From Melastoma dodecandrum (lineage: Eukaryota > Streptophyta > Magnoliopsida > Myrtales > Melastomataceae), in the NCBI GenBank assembly GCA_029817715.1, contig JARUPY010000275.1:1-64000 (forward strand): DNA of 64,000 nt, written 5' to 3'. Within the stretch, counting starts at the first letter, position 1, and each line of letters begins with the position of its first letter. This document shows, piece after piece, positions 35,683-46,564 of this stretch. Both the position numbers and the translations under genes were made by a program. The notes under the pieces are model-generated. The model saw only the letters and a list, made by a program, of their open reading frames with translations. It did not search any database and had not been told where the DNA came from.

Positions 35683-38107
35683 TCCGGGATATAGTGCGCC
35701 TTCCGGCCTAACACGTGCGTGGCAGTTCGAACGACCCGAGGATCTGGGCCCGCTCCCCATGGCCCAACCAGTCGACGTCACGACTCGAGCGTTGGACGCT
35801 GTAGAAGGGAATTGGGTGATCCCTCCCTAGGTTCATAACTGGGACTGCTCGGGCCCTCGCCGACCGTCGGAGCATGATCCAAAGAAGGAACTTTCGGGAG
35901 AAATCGGGAGCGAATCGTGTCGTCCGTTCCTCATCCAAAATGGTTCCATAAAAAAAATGTTGTTGTTGTTTAACCTAGGTAAACTATACGGAGTCGCCAC
36001 CAACTTTATTTATAAAATCTGTTTTAAGTCGGAAAAAAACAGTGGTTCGAGGATCCTTAATTACTGGCGCTTACACTTAGACATTGTGAAATTGTGGCGT
36101 TTGCTCCAAAGAATTTGTTTCTATTTTACGGGCGTTGGACCCGATTCGGGCTTTTTGGGCCTGAACTCATGTTTATTTGTTTTACAAATAACATGCGATG
36201 AAAATCCTATGGGCCTAAGGCATGCGGACATGCATAGACAATTATCGAGATCAAAGAGAGCGAGGAAGGGTGGTGGTCGTGGGCCTATGTACTTAGGCCC
36301 ACGACCCGTTACATGTGGAAATAAAGAAAATCGGGAGGCCCGTACCACCCTCATGTACCTGTGGTCCGGCCACGAGAGGGGGGGAGCTTATGTTGTTGTT
36401 GAATTCGTCACTTGGGGCTGCTTTAGTGACATGCCTCCACCACGGGTTCCCCGAAGTTTTTGTTAAAATTATTTATGCAAAAGAAAAAAGAAGTGGTTAA
36501 AAAAATTTAAATAATAACAATAATTTAATCTATCACCAATTACATGTTTTCCTCGTGTTTCTGTTTTTTTTAAGTAAATTAATTATTTTTTTAATTAGTT
36601 TAATTGAGAATTAAAAAAAATATATATATTAAAAATAATTATTGCTAAAAAAGTAAGACATGTTTTTAAAAAAAATGGTTTAATCAATAATTAAAAAAAA
36701 ACCCCTTCAATCATCTACTCTCATTTATATAGATGATATATTGCTATTCAGCCGAACCTTATCTTCTCGTCCAAGTGATGTCCCATCTTGCTTTTGTGTG
36801 GATTTGAACTGTTCAGATTCGATTATGTCATGGAACTAGTAACTCACTGTTGTGATAAATCCTATGATTGTGAATTCCATAAAAGTAATTATTGTTTAAA
36901 AAAAACGTACGACATGTTTTTTTTTTTAAAGTTGGTTTAATCGAGAATTAAAAATATTAAAAATAATTATTGTTTAACAAACAAGCATACGTGCGATATG
37001 TTTAAGAAAAGGTAAATTGATTTATTATGAGAAAGTGGTTTAATTGACAATTTAAAGGAAAAATGATTTAATTGATAATTAAAATAACTCGATTAAAAAT
37101 ATTAACATTAAAAAAGGACGTGAAGTGAAAAAAAGAAATTCATTTATATATATTTTCTTACATAAATCTGAGACTTTGTTGAAGTATAAAAAAAATAAAT
37201 TATAATAGTAATTATATAAAAATCGTAATTAGTGATAATAAAAATAACCAATAATATATATATAAGTATATACTAACAAACGAAATAAAAAAAAATTAAA
37301 GTTGGACAAAATATGAAGACATCAAATTTTACCTTTGGGGCTACGTCTATGTGAGTTTATCTCGCGGAGAGTGAGAGGATTTGCTGTCCGCCGGATTTGA
37401 GGAGGTCGTCGTTGGACGATCGAGGTTGAAAAGGGGAACACCAAAACATCATCTTCAATTTCATGATCTGCGTATGAAAATAAAATATCAGTAGCAAAAG
37501 AAACCTCCCGAAAGGCCAAGTGGCTACGGGAAGTGATTTTTTCGGGTTTCGGCTGCCGCTACTGCGTTCAAAAGAATCAACGGCCATCACGTTTGTTGTT
37601 CCAGTAGCGAATCCCGGTCGTGGTTGACGTCTATCGAGTTTGAGCTGGCGATGGGGGTTTCTTCGTGGGCATGGCTAGACCTACCTTGGGGTTGCTGAAT
37701 GAAGAGGGAGGAACCAACGTCTGGGGGAAGTGCTGGAGAATCTCTGAAAGGTGGATCGTCTCTCTAAAGGGGGTGCGTATGAAAGTGGGAGAGCGTCTCT
37801 GTCCTCCTCCCTTAGTGTCGGATTCTTTTTAAAGTGTGTCTGCTCCTCCTCCTTTAGGAAAGAATTCCTTAGGGAAGGAAATCAATGACTGAGTGGAGGA
37901 TCAGATAAATCAAGGCTAAAAAATATCAATTGATTTTATCTCCCAGAATCAGATAAATCAATATCTCCTGAAATCGTTAATTGATTGGAGATTATCTGAG
38001 AAAATAAATCAAGTAAAGAAAGCGTGAAATCTTGAACTGATTGGGAGGATTATGGGAAAGAAAAATTATTTGTTAATAAAAATAAAAAATGGATTTGAGG
38101 TATTACA
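35683..38107 (-). repeat. 5' LTR of the Ogre-like element
   Basis: It is colinear with the 3' LTR at 19,943-22,720. On the minus strand it starts TGTAATACC at 38,107 and ends at the primer-binding site. It is 2,425 bases including a 180-bp foreign insert, so the parent LTR was about 2.25 kb. Confidence 0.85.
36701..36880 (+). repeat. 180-bp insert in the Ogre-like 5' LTR carrying a reverse-transcriptase-like motif
   Basis: The stretch is absent from the other LTR, where an A-run leads directly into AAAAGTAATTATTG. On the plus strand, opposite to the host element, 36,720-36,752 reads LIYIDDILLFS, the YxDD core of a reverse transcriptase in the style of gypsy elements and plant pararetroviruses. 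The reading after it is not clearly RT. No target duplication is evident. Confidence 0.6.
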
Positions 38108-40054
38108 AGTATGTAGAAACATGAAGTACGCCTGAAATTTCTCAAGAAAATATTTGGAGGAATGCATAAAGAGGACTGTAGATATAGCAAACCGACTACC
38201 CCAAGCTCGCCTACACTTTAAGAAACCATTCGAGATTTTGGAAGATGACGCCTACAGTAAGGCACTTACACATCTTTGGATCTGTCTGCCATGTGTTCAT
38301 CCTCAACCATCTGCAAAGTAAATTCGACAAAAAGGCGACCTAAGTGTGTCTTCGTTGGGTACGACATGGAGAGAAAATGATGAAGTTGCCTTGATCCCAC
38401 ACGGGAACAATAAAGCATAAGACAAGATGCTTGTGGAACAAGGGGAGAAAGTAGCCCTGACGGCTATAATCGAAGAGATATAAGACGATCCTACTGGAAT
38501 AGGGTACACTGATGTAGAAGGAGAGAGACCTTTGTAGAAGAAGCTAGAGATAGAGCAACACAGTTTAAGGAGATCCACATAACAACGAAGACCTCCCATA
38601 TGATACATAGATGGTATACTTACGAAAAATGTCGATCCACAAGAGCCCTCCAGTTTTGAAGAAGCATTGAAGCACAAAGTGTGGCGAGATACAATGTACC
38701 TACAAGTGGTATAAAAAGTGATGACTCACCTAGATGGTTCAATAGATCACTATAAGGCTCGTATTGTCGCTCGATCAGTCTCTCAACAGTACGACTTTGA
38801 CTATGACGAGATATTTAGTCTAGTTGCGAAGATAACAACTCTTCGAATTCTGCTCCCTCTAGCTGTAAGCAAGTGTTGGAAGCTATGGCAGATGGATGTG
38901 AAAAATGATTTTCTAAGTAAAGAATTAGATAGATCCATATGAAACAACGTCAGGGCCTTGCAGACAAGGATCGTCCAAACAACGTCGACAAATTAAGAAA
39001 GGTGTTATGTGGGATCAAGTGGATACTATAAGATCGTAAAGTTCTTACTTCAAAGTGGATACATCCTAGTTGTAACCGGCTCAAACCTTTTTGTTGAAGT
39101 TCGAGAAGAGAAAACCGTAGTGGTACTCGTGTATGTAGATGATCTAATCATCACATGAGTTGATTGCACCTAGATCAAAGAGAATCTTTCTGTGCGATTT
39201 CATAAGAAGTAGTTGGTAGAGGTGAAGCACTTCATTGGACTGGAAGTTGAACAAATTCCAAAACTTTTATATCAAGAAAAATATGCGAGAGAGTTGCTAA
39301 AGAAATGTGGGATGTTATAGCGTAAGCCGATATCAATACCCACTGAGTTCAACACCAAGCTTAGCACGAATGAAGACAAGTATCTTGAAGTGTCGATAAT
39401 GTATCGTATACTAGTGGGAAGTCTAATATACCTTACTCATACAAGACCAGACATATCGTGTGTCGCTGGCCTGGTGAGCAGGTTTATGCAATCTCTAAAG
39501 AAGCCTCATCTCGAAGCAGTCCGACGAATACTAACATGTATAAAGGGTACACATGATTACAAGATTTTCTATGAGGCCAAAGGAGATCGCAAACTCGTCG
39601 GATATTGCGATGCTGATTACATCGGAGACCATGACACATGACGATCTATCACATGATACGTTTTCAGCGTTTTATGGGGAGCAATGTCATGGTACAGTAA
39701 ACATCAGCTGACAGTGTCACTCTCAACAACATTAGAAGAGTACAGAGCTACTGTAAGCACAACTCAAATAATTACATGGATAATGCAGCTACTAAGAGAC
39801 CTATATCAAAGAACAACATATGTTGTTTCTTTATCGTTGCCAAAAATCTAGTGTTCCATGCAAGAACAAAGCACGTGGACGTCCATTATAAGTTATTACG
39901 AGAGAAGGTGCTCCAAAGAAAGATTAAGTTGCAATACGTCGAAACAGAAGGTCAAACTACCGACATCTTCACCAACGGACGTAACGCAAGCAAGCTACTA
40001 GAGTTTCGCTCACAACTCGATATGACAAGATGATGAAGTTGGTGATGAGGGGAG
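38108..40054 (+). pseudogene. Copia-2 integrase C-terminal half, RT and RNase H
   Basis: It continues the copia-2 frame from 19,942: CRNMKYA, then FSRKYLEECIKR and IANRLPQARLHFKKPFEIL, form the end of the integrase core. KRRPKCVFVGYDMERK near 38,330 is the integrase C-terminal GKK-type block. An open 74-codon RT piece at 38,718-38,942 reads DHYKARIVARSVSQQYDFDYDEIFS...LWQMDVKNDFLS. VLVYVDDLI at about 39,125 carries the YVDD catalytic site. The RNase H part (39,390-40,030) shows YRILVGSLIYLTHTRPDIS, then KLVGYCDADYIGD, and then HARTKHVDVHYKLLRE. Several stops separate these blocks. Confidence 0.82.
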
Positions 40055-40440
40055 TGTTGGAGATCAACACCGACCCTCATCTTCCGGATAAATCTAGAAT
40101 TCACTTAATGTCTTGGAGTAGGTAGATTTATCTAGAGATTCTCTGATTCTCTTGTTAGGTATGTAAACTTACGGCGGAGAAACAACAAATGTAGAAAAGA
40201 TAATTATAGAATTAAGCTTATGGTTAGAATGATACATTGGCGTTGAGAATCCATTGTCATTTGAGACCCAAGGCTTCCTTATAAACATGGTATGTCTCCC
40301 CATTTTGTACGATCATCTGATAAGAAAATAAGCCAGAACAATTCCTTTCTTTGTCATGCATCTTCCGCCTTTGTTTTGTCTTCAGATTTTAGGTGGGTTT
40401 CCTAGATTAAGTCTAGGGATCGAGGATCATGTGCTCAACA
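40055..40440 (+). repeat. 3' LTR of copia-2
   Basis: It starts TGTTGG after the purine tract GATGAGGGGAG and ends CAACA, giving 5-bp inverted ends. It is about 60 bases longer than the 5' copy, mainly from extra sequence around 40,285-40,360. Confidence 0.7.
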
Positions 40441-40607
40441 TATTTAGATTAGGTGGCTTTTATGTCATTTTATTCCATAATTTATCTTTCCTCTGGGAAA
40501 AGCCAGTAGATTATATCATTTATGAATTGAGCATGACCATTTTTGCGATTTCCATGTTCAAGTGTTAGGTGGGCTTCTGTGGCCATAGACGCAAACCTCG
40601 AACTTTG

Positions 40608-40993
40608 GCTCTGATATCAGAATTGTATAATAACTAATGCCAACTGTCCTAAAAGCTCGAACTTGTAGGTAAAAACGTGACATACTATATATTTTCATTT
40701 TCAAAAATTTATATTAATTCAACTCTAAAATATAATGATAAAAACATTATACTTTATATCATGATACAAAATAATATATGATTTGAGCGAATAATATCCG
40801 TTTGAGATAATGCTAGAAAATTCTATTCTTATTTAGGCATATCCAAAGCAATTGTTCCTAATTTAAAAATGATATTGCTATACGCATTTATAACAACACG
40901 AGAATACACAACAATGTTGTCAGGACGTATAACAACATCACTTCCAGGAATCGAAATACTTAATGAATCTTATATTTGCCATACAATGCTAAT
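40608..40993 (-). repeat. Fragment of another copia element: reversed primer-binding site and LTR end
   Basis: GCTCTGATATCA at 40,608-40,619 is the reverse complement of the copia primer-binding site with one change. The sequence to its right (CCTAAAAGCTCGAACTTG near 40,650) resembles the 3' end of many plant copia LTRs in reverse. So a minus-strand copia LTR begins here. It is broken at 40,998 by the Tat element. Confidence 0.5.
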
Positions 40994-40998
40994 GATGG
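40994..40998. repeat. Target site duplication GATGG, left copy (Tat element)
   Basis: GATGG directly precedes the TGTTGACACG start of the 5' LTR and recurs at 53,726-53,730 directly after the GAACA end of the 3' LTR. Confidence 0.95.
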
Positions 40999-41945
40999 TG
41001 TTGACACGATAAGATACTCTGGGCCTGTAGTAAGTCTACAGCCCATATTAGAACACGGGCTTTAGCTAAGTCTATGGCTCGTCGACTGAGCCAAAATATC
41101 AGTCCGTAACAGCCTAAGTCTAAAACCCCTTTTAAAATACGAGTGTGAGCTAAGTCTACAACTCATCTGGACACGTCCCACACACGATCTCACTAAGTGG
41201 AGGTTAGAAGAATCTATAAGAAAAACAAACTCCGAGATCCCCGGAGAGGAGTTAAGATCGAGCCACGATTCAAGGGATTTTTCGGGGACGTGTGCAGCGT
41301 ATAAAGATCTATTGAGATTTAGTATAAAAGGGGAACAGACTCTTCTTAGAAAGGACACGATCAATCAGCCAAACACAAGCTTTGCATTGCTCGTCACCCT
41401 TAGTTTAGTAGATACCCCGGCCTGGGTTATTGGGTCATCCTTTTAACAGCGGGGCGAGCAACCGTAGCTCCGTTGATCAACCTTCCGCCAGCGCTTCCAT
41501 CGTCGAGACGAGCAACCGTAGTCGCGACACCCAGCTTCCACCATCGCCTCCACCGTCGTGTTCATCCGAAGCCTTGACATCCGCACCCGACGTCCACCAG
41601 ACTTTGCTTCACGGGGCTAAGTCTACAGCACACTGTGCCGAGTCTATAGCGTCAGCAGTGACGTCAGCACCAGGCCTGCGTCTCGCGACAACGAGTCTAC
41701 AGCGTCAGCAGTGACGTCAGCTCCAGTCGCACCTCCAGCAGAGAGTCTACACCGCATCCGTCATCCCTACCCCGCTTTTCATTCATTTTTTATGGCTGTA
41801 AGCGTTCGTTTACTTCTGTAATTTTTCGAATTTGTAATCAGTTGTTTTATTTATCATTGAAATTCATCTTTCTGGCGACCACATACAATTCCCTGTGAGT
41901 CCAATTGCCAAATATTTCCGACGTGGTCCATTTCCTACGCGAACA
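40999..41945 (+). repeat. 5' LTR of the Tat element
   Basis: It runs from TGTTGACACG to CGCGAACA. It lacks 55 bases present in the 3' LTR (53,283-53,337). The word AGTCTA(C/T) occurs eight or more times along it, and a 25-base unit around CAGCGTCAGCAGTGACGTCA is present twice near 41,650 and 41,700. Confidence 0.95.
41323..41330 (+). promoter_or_regulatory. LTR TATA box
   Basis: TATAAAAG lies about 325 bases into the LTR and is preserved in the 3' LTR (53,048-53,055). It is the likely core promoter of the element's genomic RNA. Confidence 0.7.
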
Positions 41946-41951
41946 CGTCTT

Positions 41952-41970
41952 TGGCGACCACAGTGGGAGA
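41952..41970 (+). other. Primer-binding site of the Tat element
   Basis: TGGCGACCACAGTGGGAGA follows the LTR end after six bases and resembles the TGGCGCCCACCGTGGGG-type sites of other plant Tat elements. The first 11 bases also occur inside the LTR at 41,873-41,883. Confidence 0.65.
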
Positions 41971-41994
41971 GAAGAAAGTACTTCGCGTTTGCTG

Positions 41995-44493
41995 ATGGCG
42001 AAAAATGCCAGAAGCGGAACTAACCGAGATCCCCCAGATCCATTAGATGGAGACGGTGTTCCCGTAGAAGGAAACACAAACGCGGGCGATGTGACTCTAA
42101 GTAGTCAGGTGAATGCCAGTCAAACTGATCTCGGAGCGCATACACCCTCCAAATTCATATCCAGACTTGAATTTCACAAAGAGTTCAGTGATATGAGAAA
42201 TCTGGTCGACAGATGAATATCTGGATTGGAAAACAACATGACTCGGATTCTAGAGCAAATCAGTGCCTTAAATAGGCCCAGCGCTGTCGCAGGAAGAAGT
42301 AACCCCGTAGATTGGGAATTCTCCTTTATGGGGGATGCGCGGTGCACCGAGAGAAGGAGTGTCTCGTTCCAAAAAGATGATCCTTGGAATAGTGATAACC
42401 AATATCCTGCAGAATCAAGGGATGGGACATCTCCTTCTAGACCAGCTTCTAGGTCGCCCATAGGATGGAGGCAAAATGCCCTGTACGCGGCAAATCCAGA
42501 AGACGAGTACGGCGAAGCTCAAGGCGAGACAAACAGATATGTACCTTCTGTCTCCGCTCGTCGACCTGGAAAAGCTCCTATAGATGAAATTCCGCCAGGG
42601 GACCTGCCAAGCCCAAGGGATCCATCCCGGATGGAAAGTTTTTATGCTAAAGCCCCTGTAGACTCGGTGCCAGCAAAAGGCGTTGAAAGAGCGCCTTACG
42701 CAGGAGAAACATGGGGTCAAGAGCCTGTACGAGAGCCGGTTGACCGTCCACCCCCATTAAATTTGAGGGAAACGATAGCCCAAGTGCTAGAACAGATGGT
42801 ACCTGGAGTCGTGAGACAGGACGATCCCAATTTCTACAGAAGTCCTTATCCGGCATACGTTGACAGGGATTTCCCTTTGCCCAGGGGGTACAGAGTGCCT
42901 GATTTCACTCGCTTCTCAGGCGAGGATGAGATGACCCCTCTGGAGCATATAGCGCGATTCACCCATCAGCTCGGGGAAGCTGCAGCTAATGATTTTTGGA
43001 AACTAAAGTTGTTTTCAAATTCTCTCACGGGAGACGCCTTTACATGGTATGCTAGTCTACCCCCTGGATCAGTGACATCTTGGGCGGAAATGCAAAATAA
43101 CTTTATGAAGGCATTTGCCCGCTTGGACTCACCCCTGTCGATTTTTGAGGTGATGCGCTTGAAGCAAGTCGCCGGTGAGCATCCAGGGCAGTTTCTGATG
43201 CGCTTGCGGAAAGCGCTGCTTCGCTATAGACCAGCAATCCCGGAAAGAGATCAACTCATTGTGGCATTAAATGCCTTATCCATCCCTTTCAAAAAGAAAT
43301 TATAGGGAGAGAGGTTTACTGACCTTTATGATCTCGCCAGGAGAGCGACTGAGTACCATCAATTATTGTTGGAAGAAGCCCAGTCTACGCGCACCTATCA
43401 GCTAGTGACTGTTGAGGTAGATATGGCTGAGTTCATAAAAGGGGAGGCAACTGTTTGTGAGCCTTTAGCACGGAGGAATTCCAAAGCGAAAGCATCCCAG
43501 AAAATAGGGGAGGAAAGAAAGTACTCTTTTGATGTGGACAAAGCTGATGCGATTTTCGACTGGCTCTTCCAGCGAAAACGAATTAAGTTGAAACCGGGCC
43601 ACAGGACCCCTTAGACAGATAGAGAAAAATCTAGAAATTTTTGCAAGTGGCATGGATCGTTTACTCATACAACCAAAGATTGTTTATCCTTTAGGAACAT
43701 TATTCAAGACCTCATAGAGGCAAAAGAGTTATGTTTTCCTGAAGTCGACGAAGTTACTATGGTTGACGAGAAACCGTTTGATGACGAAGTCGCCATTCAT
43801 ATGTTTGACATTTCTGATGTAGACATAAATCTCATAGAGGCTGATAACGATTTCTCTCTGCAGGACATAAAAACCTCTGGAGAGACTATGGTGGCAAACG
43901 CCCTGTTCCGTAGACTGGCTGATAAAGGGGTAATTACCTGCCCAGCCAAGGCAATTGCTGGGAATCTTTGTTGTTGGCACATGGATGACACACACACTAC
44001 TGATAGGTGTAACACCTTTCGGAAGTATCTGTAAGCCAATCAGGGCGACACCTGGTATGACCTAACCCCACTTGAGGAGGTGGCGATGGGATTAGGTTCC
44101 CCGGGACCACGGGTTGCCCCAAATAATCTGCAAAGAGGATTCAAAAGCCCTACAGGTCAGGAACGTAAGGCAGCGATTCGAGGAGGCGGAGGTGGTCCTC
44201 ATGGTAGAGGAAGGACGCCCGAACATCACTCTCATGCTGAAGAACGCTCCAGGCGACATTTGGAGTTCGACAATCCGCTAACCCAGCACAAAGCTGAGAA
44301 GGAAAATGACGGTCGCACCCATGAATCGCACCCCCTAGCAAGTGCGACTGACAGGGCAGAGGCGATGAAGCACAGAGGAAAGGAGCTAAGACAAAGTATG
44401 GCTCGCATAAAGTGGACGCCCAAGCAATCCAAATGGGACCACCGATTGCTCAGTTCTTGGATGAGAGGTTGCTGTGCCAAAAGTGTAAATTGA
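41995..44493 (+). pseudogene. Tat gag, interrupted by stop codons
   Basis: One frame runs from ATG 41,995 and is broken at 42,214 (TGA, likely from CGA), 43,303 (TAG), 43,612 (TAG) and 44,032 (TAA), ending at 44,491. The N-terminal half is acidic and disordered in character. The retrotransposon gag core lies at about 42,860-43,300, from YRVPDFTRFSGEDEMTPLEH through ANDFWKLKLFSNSLTGDAFTWY to ERDQLIVALNALS. Two variant zinc knuckles follow: CKWHGSFTHTTKDC near 43,643 and CCWHMDDTHTTDRC near 43,973, both C-x2-H-x4-H-x4-C. A basic, glycine-rich piece ends the region. Since the frame between stops is otherwise clean, these are recent point mutations. Gag forms the virus-like particle and binds the element RNA. 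Confidence 0.88.
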
Positions 44494-45956
44494 TCGGACG
44501 AAATAGGATTCTGATCACGCAACTCTGTACGGCATGCTGCGTGAACTATTTTCTTAAGCTCGTAGACTTATCAGCAAATGGAGAGATCGTGGTCCAGCCA
44601 GCTCACCCTGCGACTACAGGTACTCAGATCCCCTTACTTAATCCAGAAATGAAACAGGGACCGTCACGAACAGTCGTGGGATATGATCCACTCGTCAAGG
44701 ACTTCGTAGAGGTATGTCAGGCCACCATTGATTCTAAGAAATCAAGAATGGTGAAGGTGACTAATCCTTCAAAATATTGGCAGAAAGCCGTGGGTAGAAC
44801 AATTTTACCACTACAGACCCGGAAAAGGAGAGACAGACGTCTAAGTCACGTCGCCAAAAGGCCTAGACCTGCCCCGACATTGGTCGCTCCGCATGCCCAA
44901 CTCTATGTGAAGAAACCAAACGTGGAAGCCGAATGCAATGAGTCTACGGACCACTCAGAAGAGCCTGGCTCAAGTTTCGACTATACTCCTCTTCGGAGTG
45001 AGATCCCGAGTGATGCTAATCCTAGCAAAGAGGTGATTGTGAGTTGTAATGCTATCACTTTACCTATGGACTTCGCCAAAGCGAAAAATACAGAGGCTTC
45101 TAGAGGTAAGCCACCTTTTCCTCATCCCTTAATTTACCCATCGAGTTTCCCACTCCATTGGCTTAAGAAGCCATCAGATAGTATGAAGCAACACATGCAT
45201 TCCTTGTACATCACTGCTACCTTTGATGGCACTGTGGTGAACCGCGTCTTAGTAGACAATGGAGCTACTATAAACGTATTGCCGTTATCCAGGTTTGAAA
45301 TGCTTGGATATAAGCCATGCGACCTGATAAAAACGGATGTAGCCGTAAGCGGATTCAATGGCAGGAAATCGGAATGCTTAGGAATCTTTTCGGTACACTT
45401 AGGTGTGGGTCGACAGGAAAAAGAAACTGCCTTTTTTGTCATAGACATAATTCCCACTTTCAACGCCTTGCTTGGTCGCGATTGGCTTCATAAAGCCGCC
45501 GCTATACCATCTACTTTACATAGGGAACTAATGTTATGGCTTGATTCTGAGGTTGAGATTGTTAAGGCTGATGGTTATTCCTGTTGTGATAGAGGTGTTT
45601 TGCACGCAGAGACAAGTAAGACCGTAAAAGACCTTACTCTGCATCAGCGATACGAGCTGGGCGATCCTACAGTCGGACCCCTGGGCCAGCCTTCTGGAAA
45701 GTTCGACTACATTGTGGACTACGGGACGTCACACCCCAAGCCAGAGTCTAGCCCGATTGTTCCAACAGGATGGGGAGATGAGTTTACTGACAAGAACATA
45801 GAGGAAGTCCTGCAAGAAGTCAATTCAGTGGAGAAACCTGCTGAAGGAAGTACAAACGGCCACGCAGAAGAAGGAGCCGTGGAAAGCCAGCAGAACCATG
45901 GTGCGGAGTTGGAGCCCGATAGTCTCCTGAAGGAAGGAACTTATGGACCAGAATGA
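44412..45956 (+). pseudogene. Tat protease region of pol
   Basis: A 514-codon open frame continues from gag after a frame change near 44,400. The aspartic protease core reads LVDNGATINVLP, with catalytic D at residue 282 of this frame, followed by AVSGFNGRK, FVIDIIPTFNALLGRDWLH and the AAAIPSTLH end. The protease would cut the polyprotein as a homodimer. The N-terminal 240 residues join gag and protease. The C-terminal part is acidic and leads toward RT. A stop at 45,954 and further frame changes separate it from RT. It is called a pseudogene because it cannot be translated together with gag or RT here without changes. Confidence 0.85.
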
Positions 45957-46131
45957 AGAGAGAAATGCGACAGTCGCTGATGTCCTCTAGCGACTCCGAG
46001 TCTATAAAGAAGGACGTTTCTGGGACCAGTCTACATCGTTTTTAGCAATAAATTCAGCAGGGCTTAGAGCGCCTGATGCTTGTAATAACCCCGTATCCAC
46101 TAGTCTTGGTGGTGACAACGGTCGTGAATCC

Positions 46132-46551
46132 TTGATGATCCCATGTGACCCTTGGGTCAGTGTTAATTTGGGAAGCGAGGCTTCTCCTAGGAATCTTTTC
46201 ATCAGTTCATCAATAAATAAAGAATTTTTTGATGCGATCAAGGGCGTACTTGAGGAATTCAAAGATTGTTTCGCTTGGGATTACACCGAAATGCCGGGGC
46301 TAGATCGCAGGCTAGTGGAACACACGTTACCTATCAAGAAAGATTTTAAACCAGTGCAACAGGCTCCAAGACGAATGTCTAGGGAAGTAACGCAATTGGT
46401 GTATGAAGAAGTAAAAAAGCTCTTTCAAGCAGGATATATAAGGACTTCACGATATACAGAATGGATCTCTAGCATCGTTCCTGTATTAAAGAAAAAATGG
46501 AAAGATCAGAGTTTGCGTAGATTTCAGAGATTTAAATCGCGCTACTCCTAA
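46132..46551 (+). pseudogene. Tat reverse transcriptase, N-terminal part
   Basis: The frame contains EFKDCFAWDYTEMPGLDRRL, then LPIKKDFKPVQQAPRRM and VYEEVKKLFQAGYIRTSRYTEWISSIVPVLKK, the standard entry into a gypsy RT. The frame is lost in an A-run at about 46,492-46,497. In the next frame the expected NGKIRVCVDFRDLNRATPKD continues. A single base gained or lost in the run explains it. Confidence 0.88.
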
Positions 46552-46564
46552 GGATGAATACCCT

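Larger units (their letters stand above)
19943..38107 (-). mobile_element. Ogre-like (Tat lineage) Ty3/gypsy retrotransposon inserted in copia-2
   Basis: The element is 18.2 kb and lies on the minus strand. Its order is 5' LTR (38,107-35,683), primer-binding site, ORF1, gag, protease, RT, RNase H, second RNase H, integrase, a long 3' region, polypurine tract, and 3' LTR (22,720-19,943). The extra ORF before gag, the large LTRs, the primer-binding site of the GCGACTCCGCTGGGGAC type and the dual RNase H are typical of the Ogre branch of Tat elements. AGTAT is duplicated at 19,938-19,942 and 38,108-38,112, and the copia-2 frame is continuous outside it. Every coding block is broken by stops or frameshifts. 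The left outer terminus is certain only to a few bases. Confidence 0.85.
17113..40440 (+). mobile_element. Ty1/copia retrotransposon (copia-2), split by an Ogre-like element
   Basis: The two LTRs start with TGTTGGAGATCAAC at 17,113 and 40,055 and end near CAACA. The internal part is interrupted between 19,942 and 38,108. Excluding the inserted element, copia-2 is about 5.2 kb, a normal size. Gag, protease and the first part of integrase lie left of the insert. The rest of integrase, RT and RNase H lie right of it, and the protein similarity is continuous across the join. A purine-rich GATGAGGGGAG precedes the 3' LTR. All frames are broken. The flanking 5-mers (ATATT left, TATTT right) are not an exact duplication as I place the ends. 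Confidence 0.85.

Noticed and set aside
17108..40445. Target duplication for copia-2 (ATATT on the left, TATTT on the right)
   Set aside because: The two 5-mers are offset by one base at the ends I can place, so I do not claim a duplication.
41062..41364. 100-codon minus-strand frame conserved in both Tat LTRs (also 52,787-53,089)
   Set aside because: The conservation is only that of the LTR. It crosses the LTR TATA box and has no known domain.
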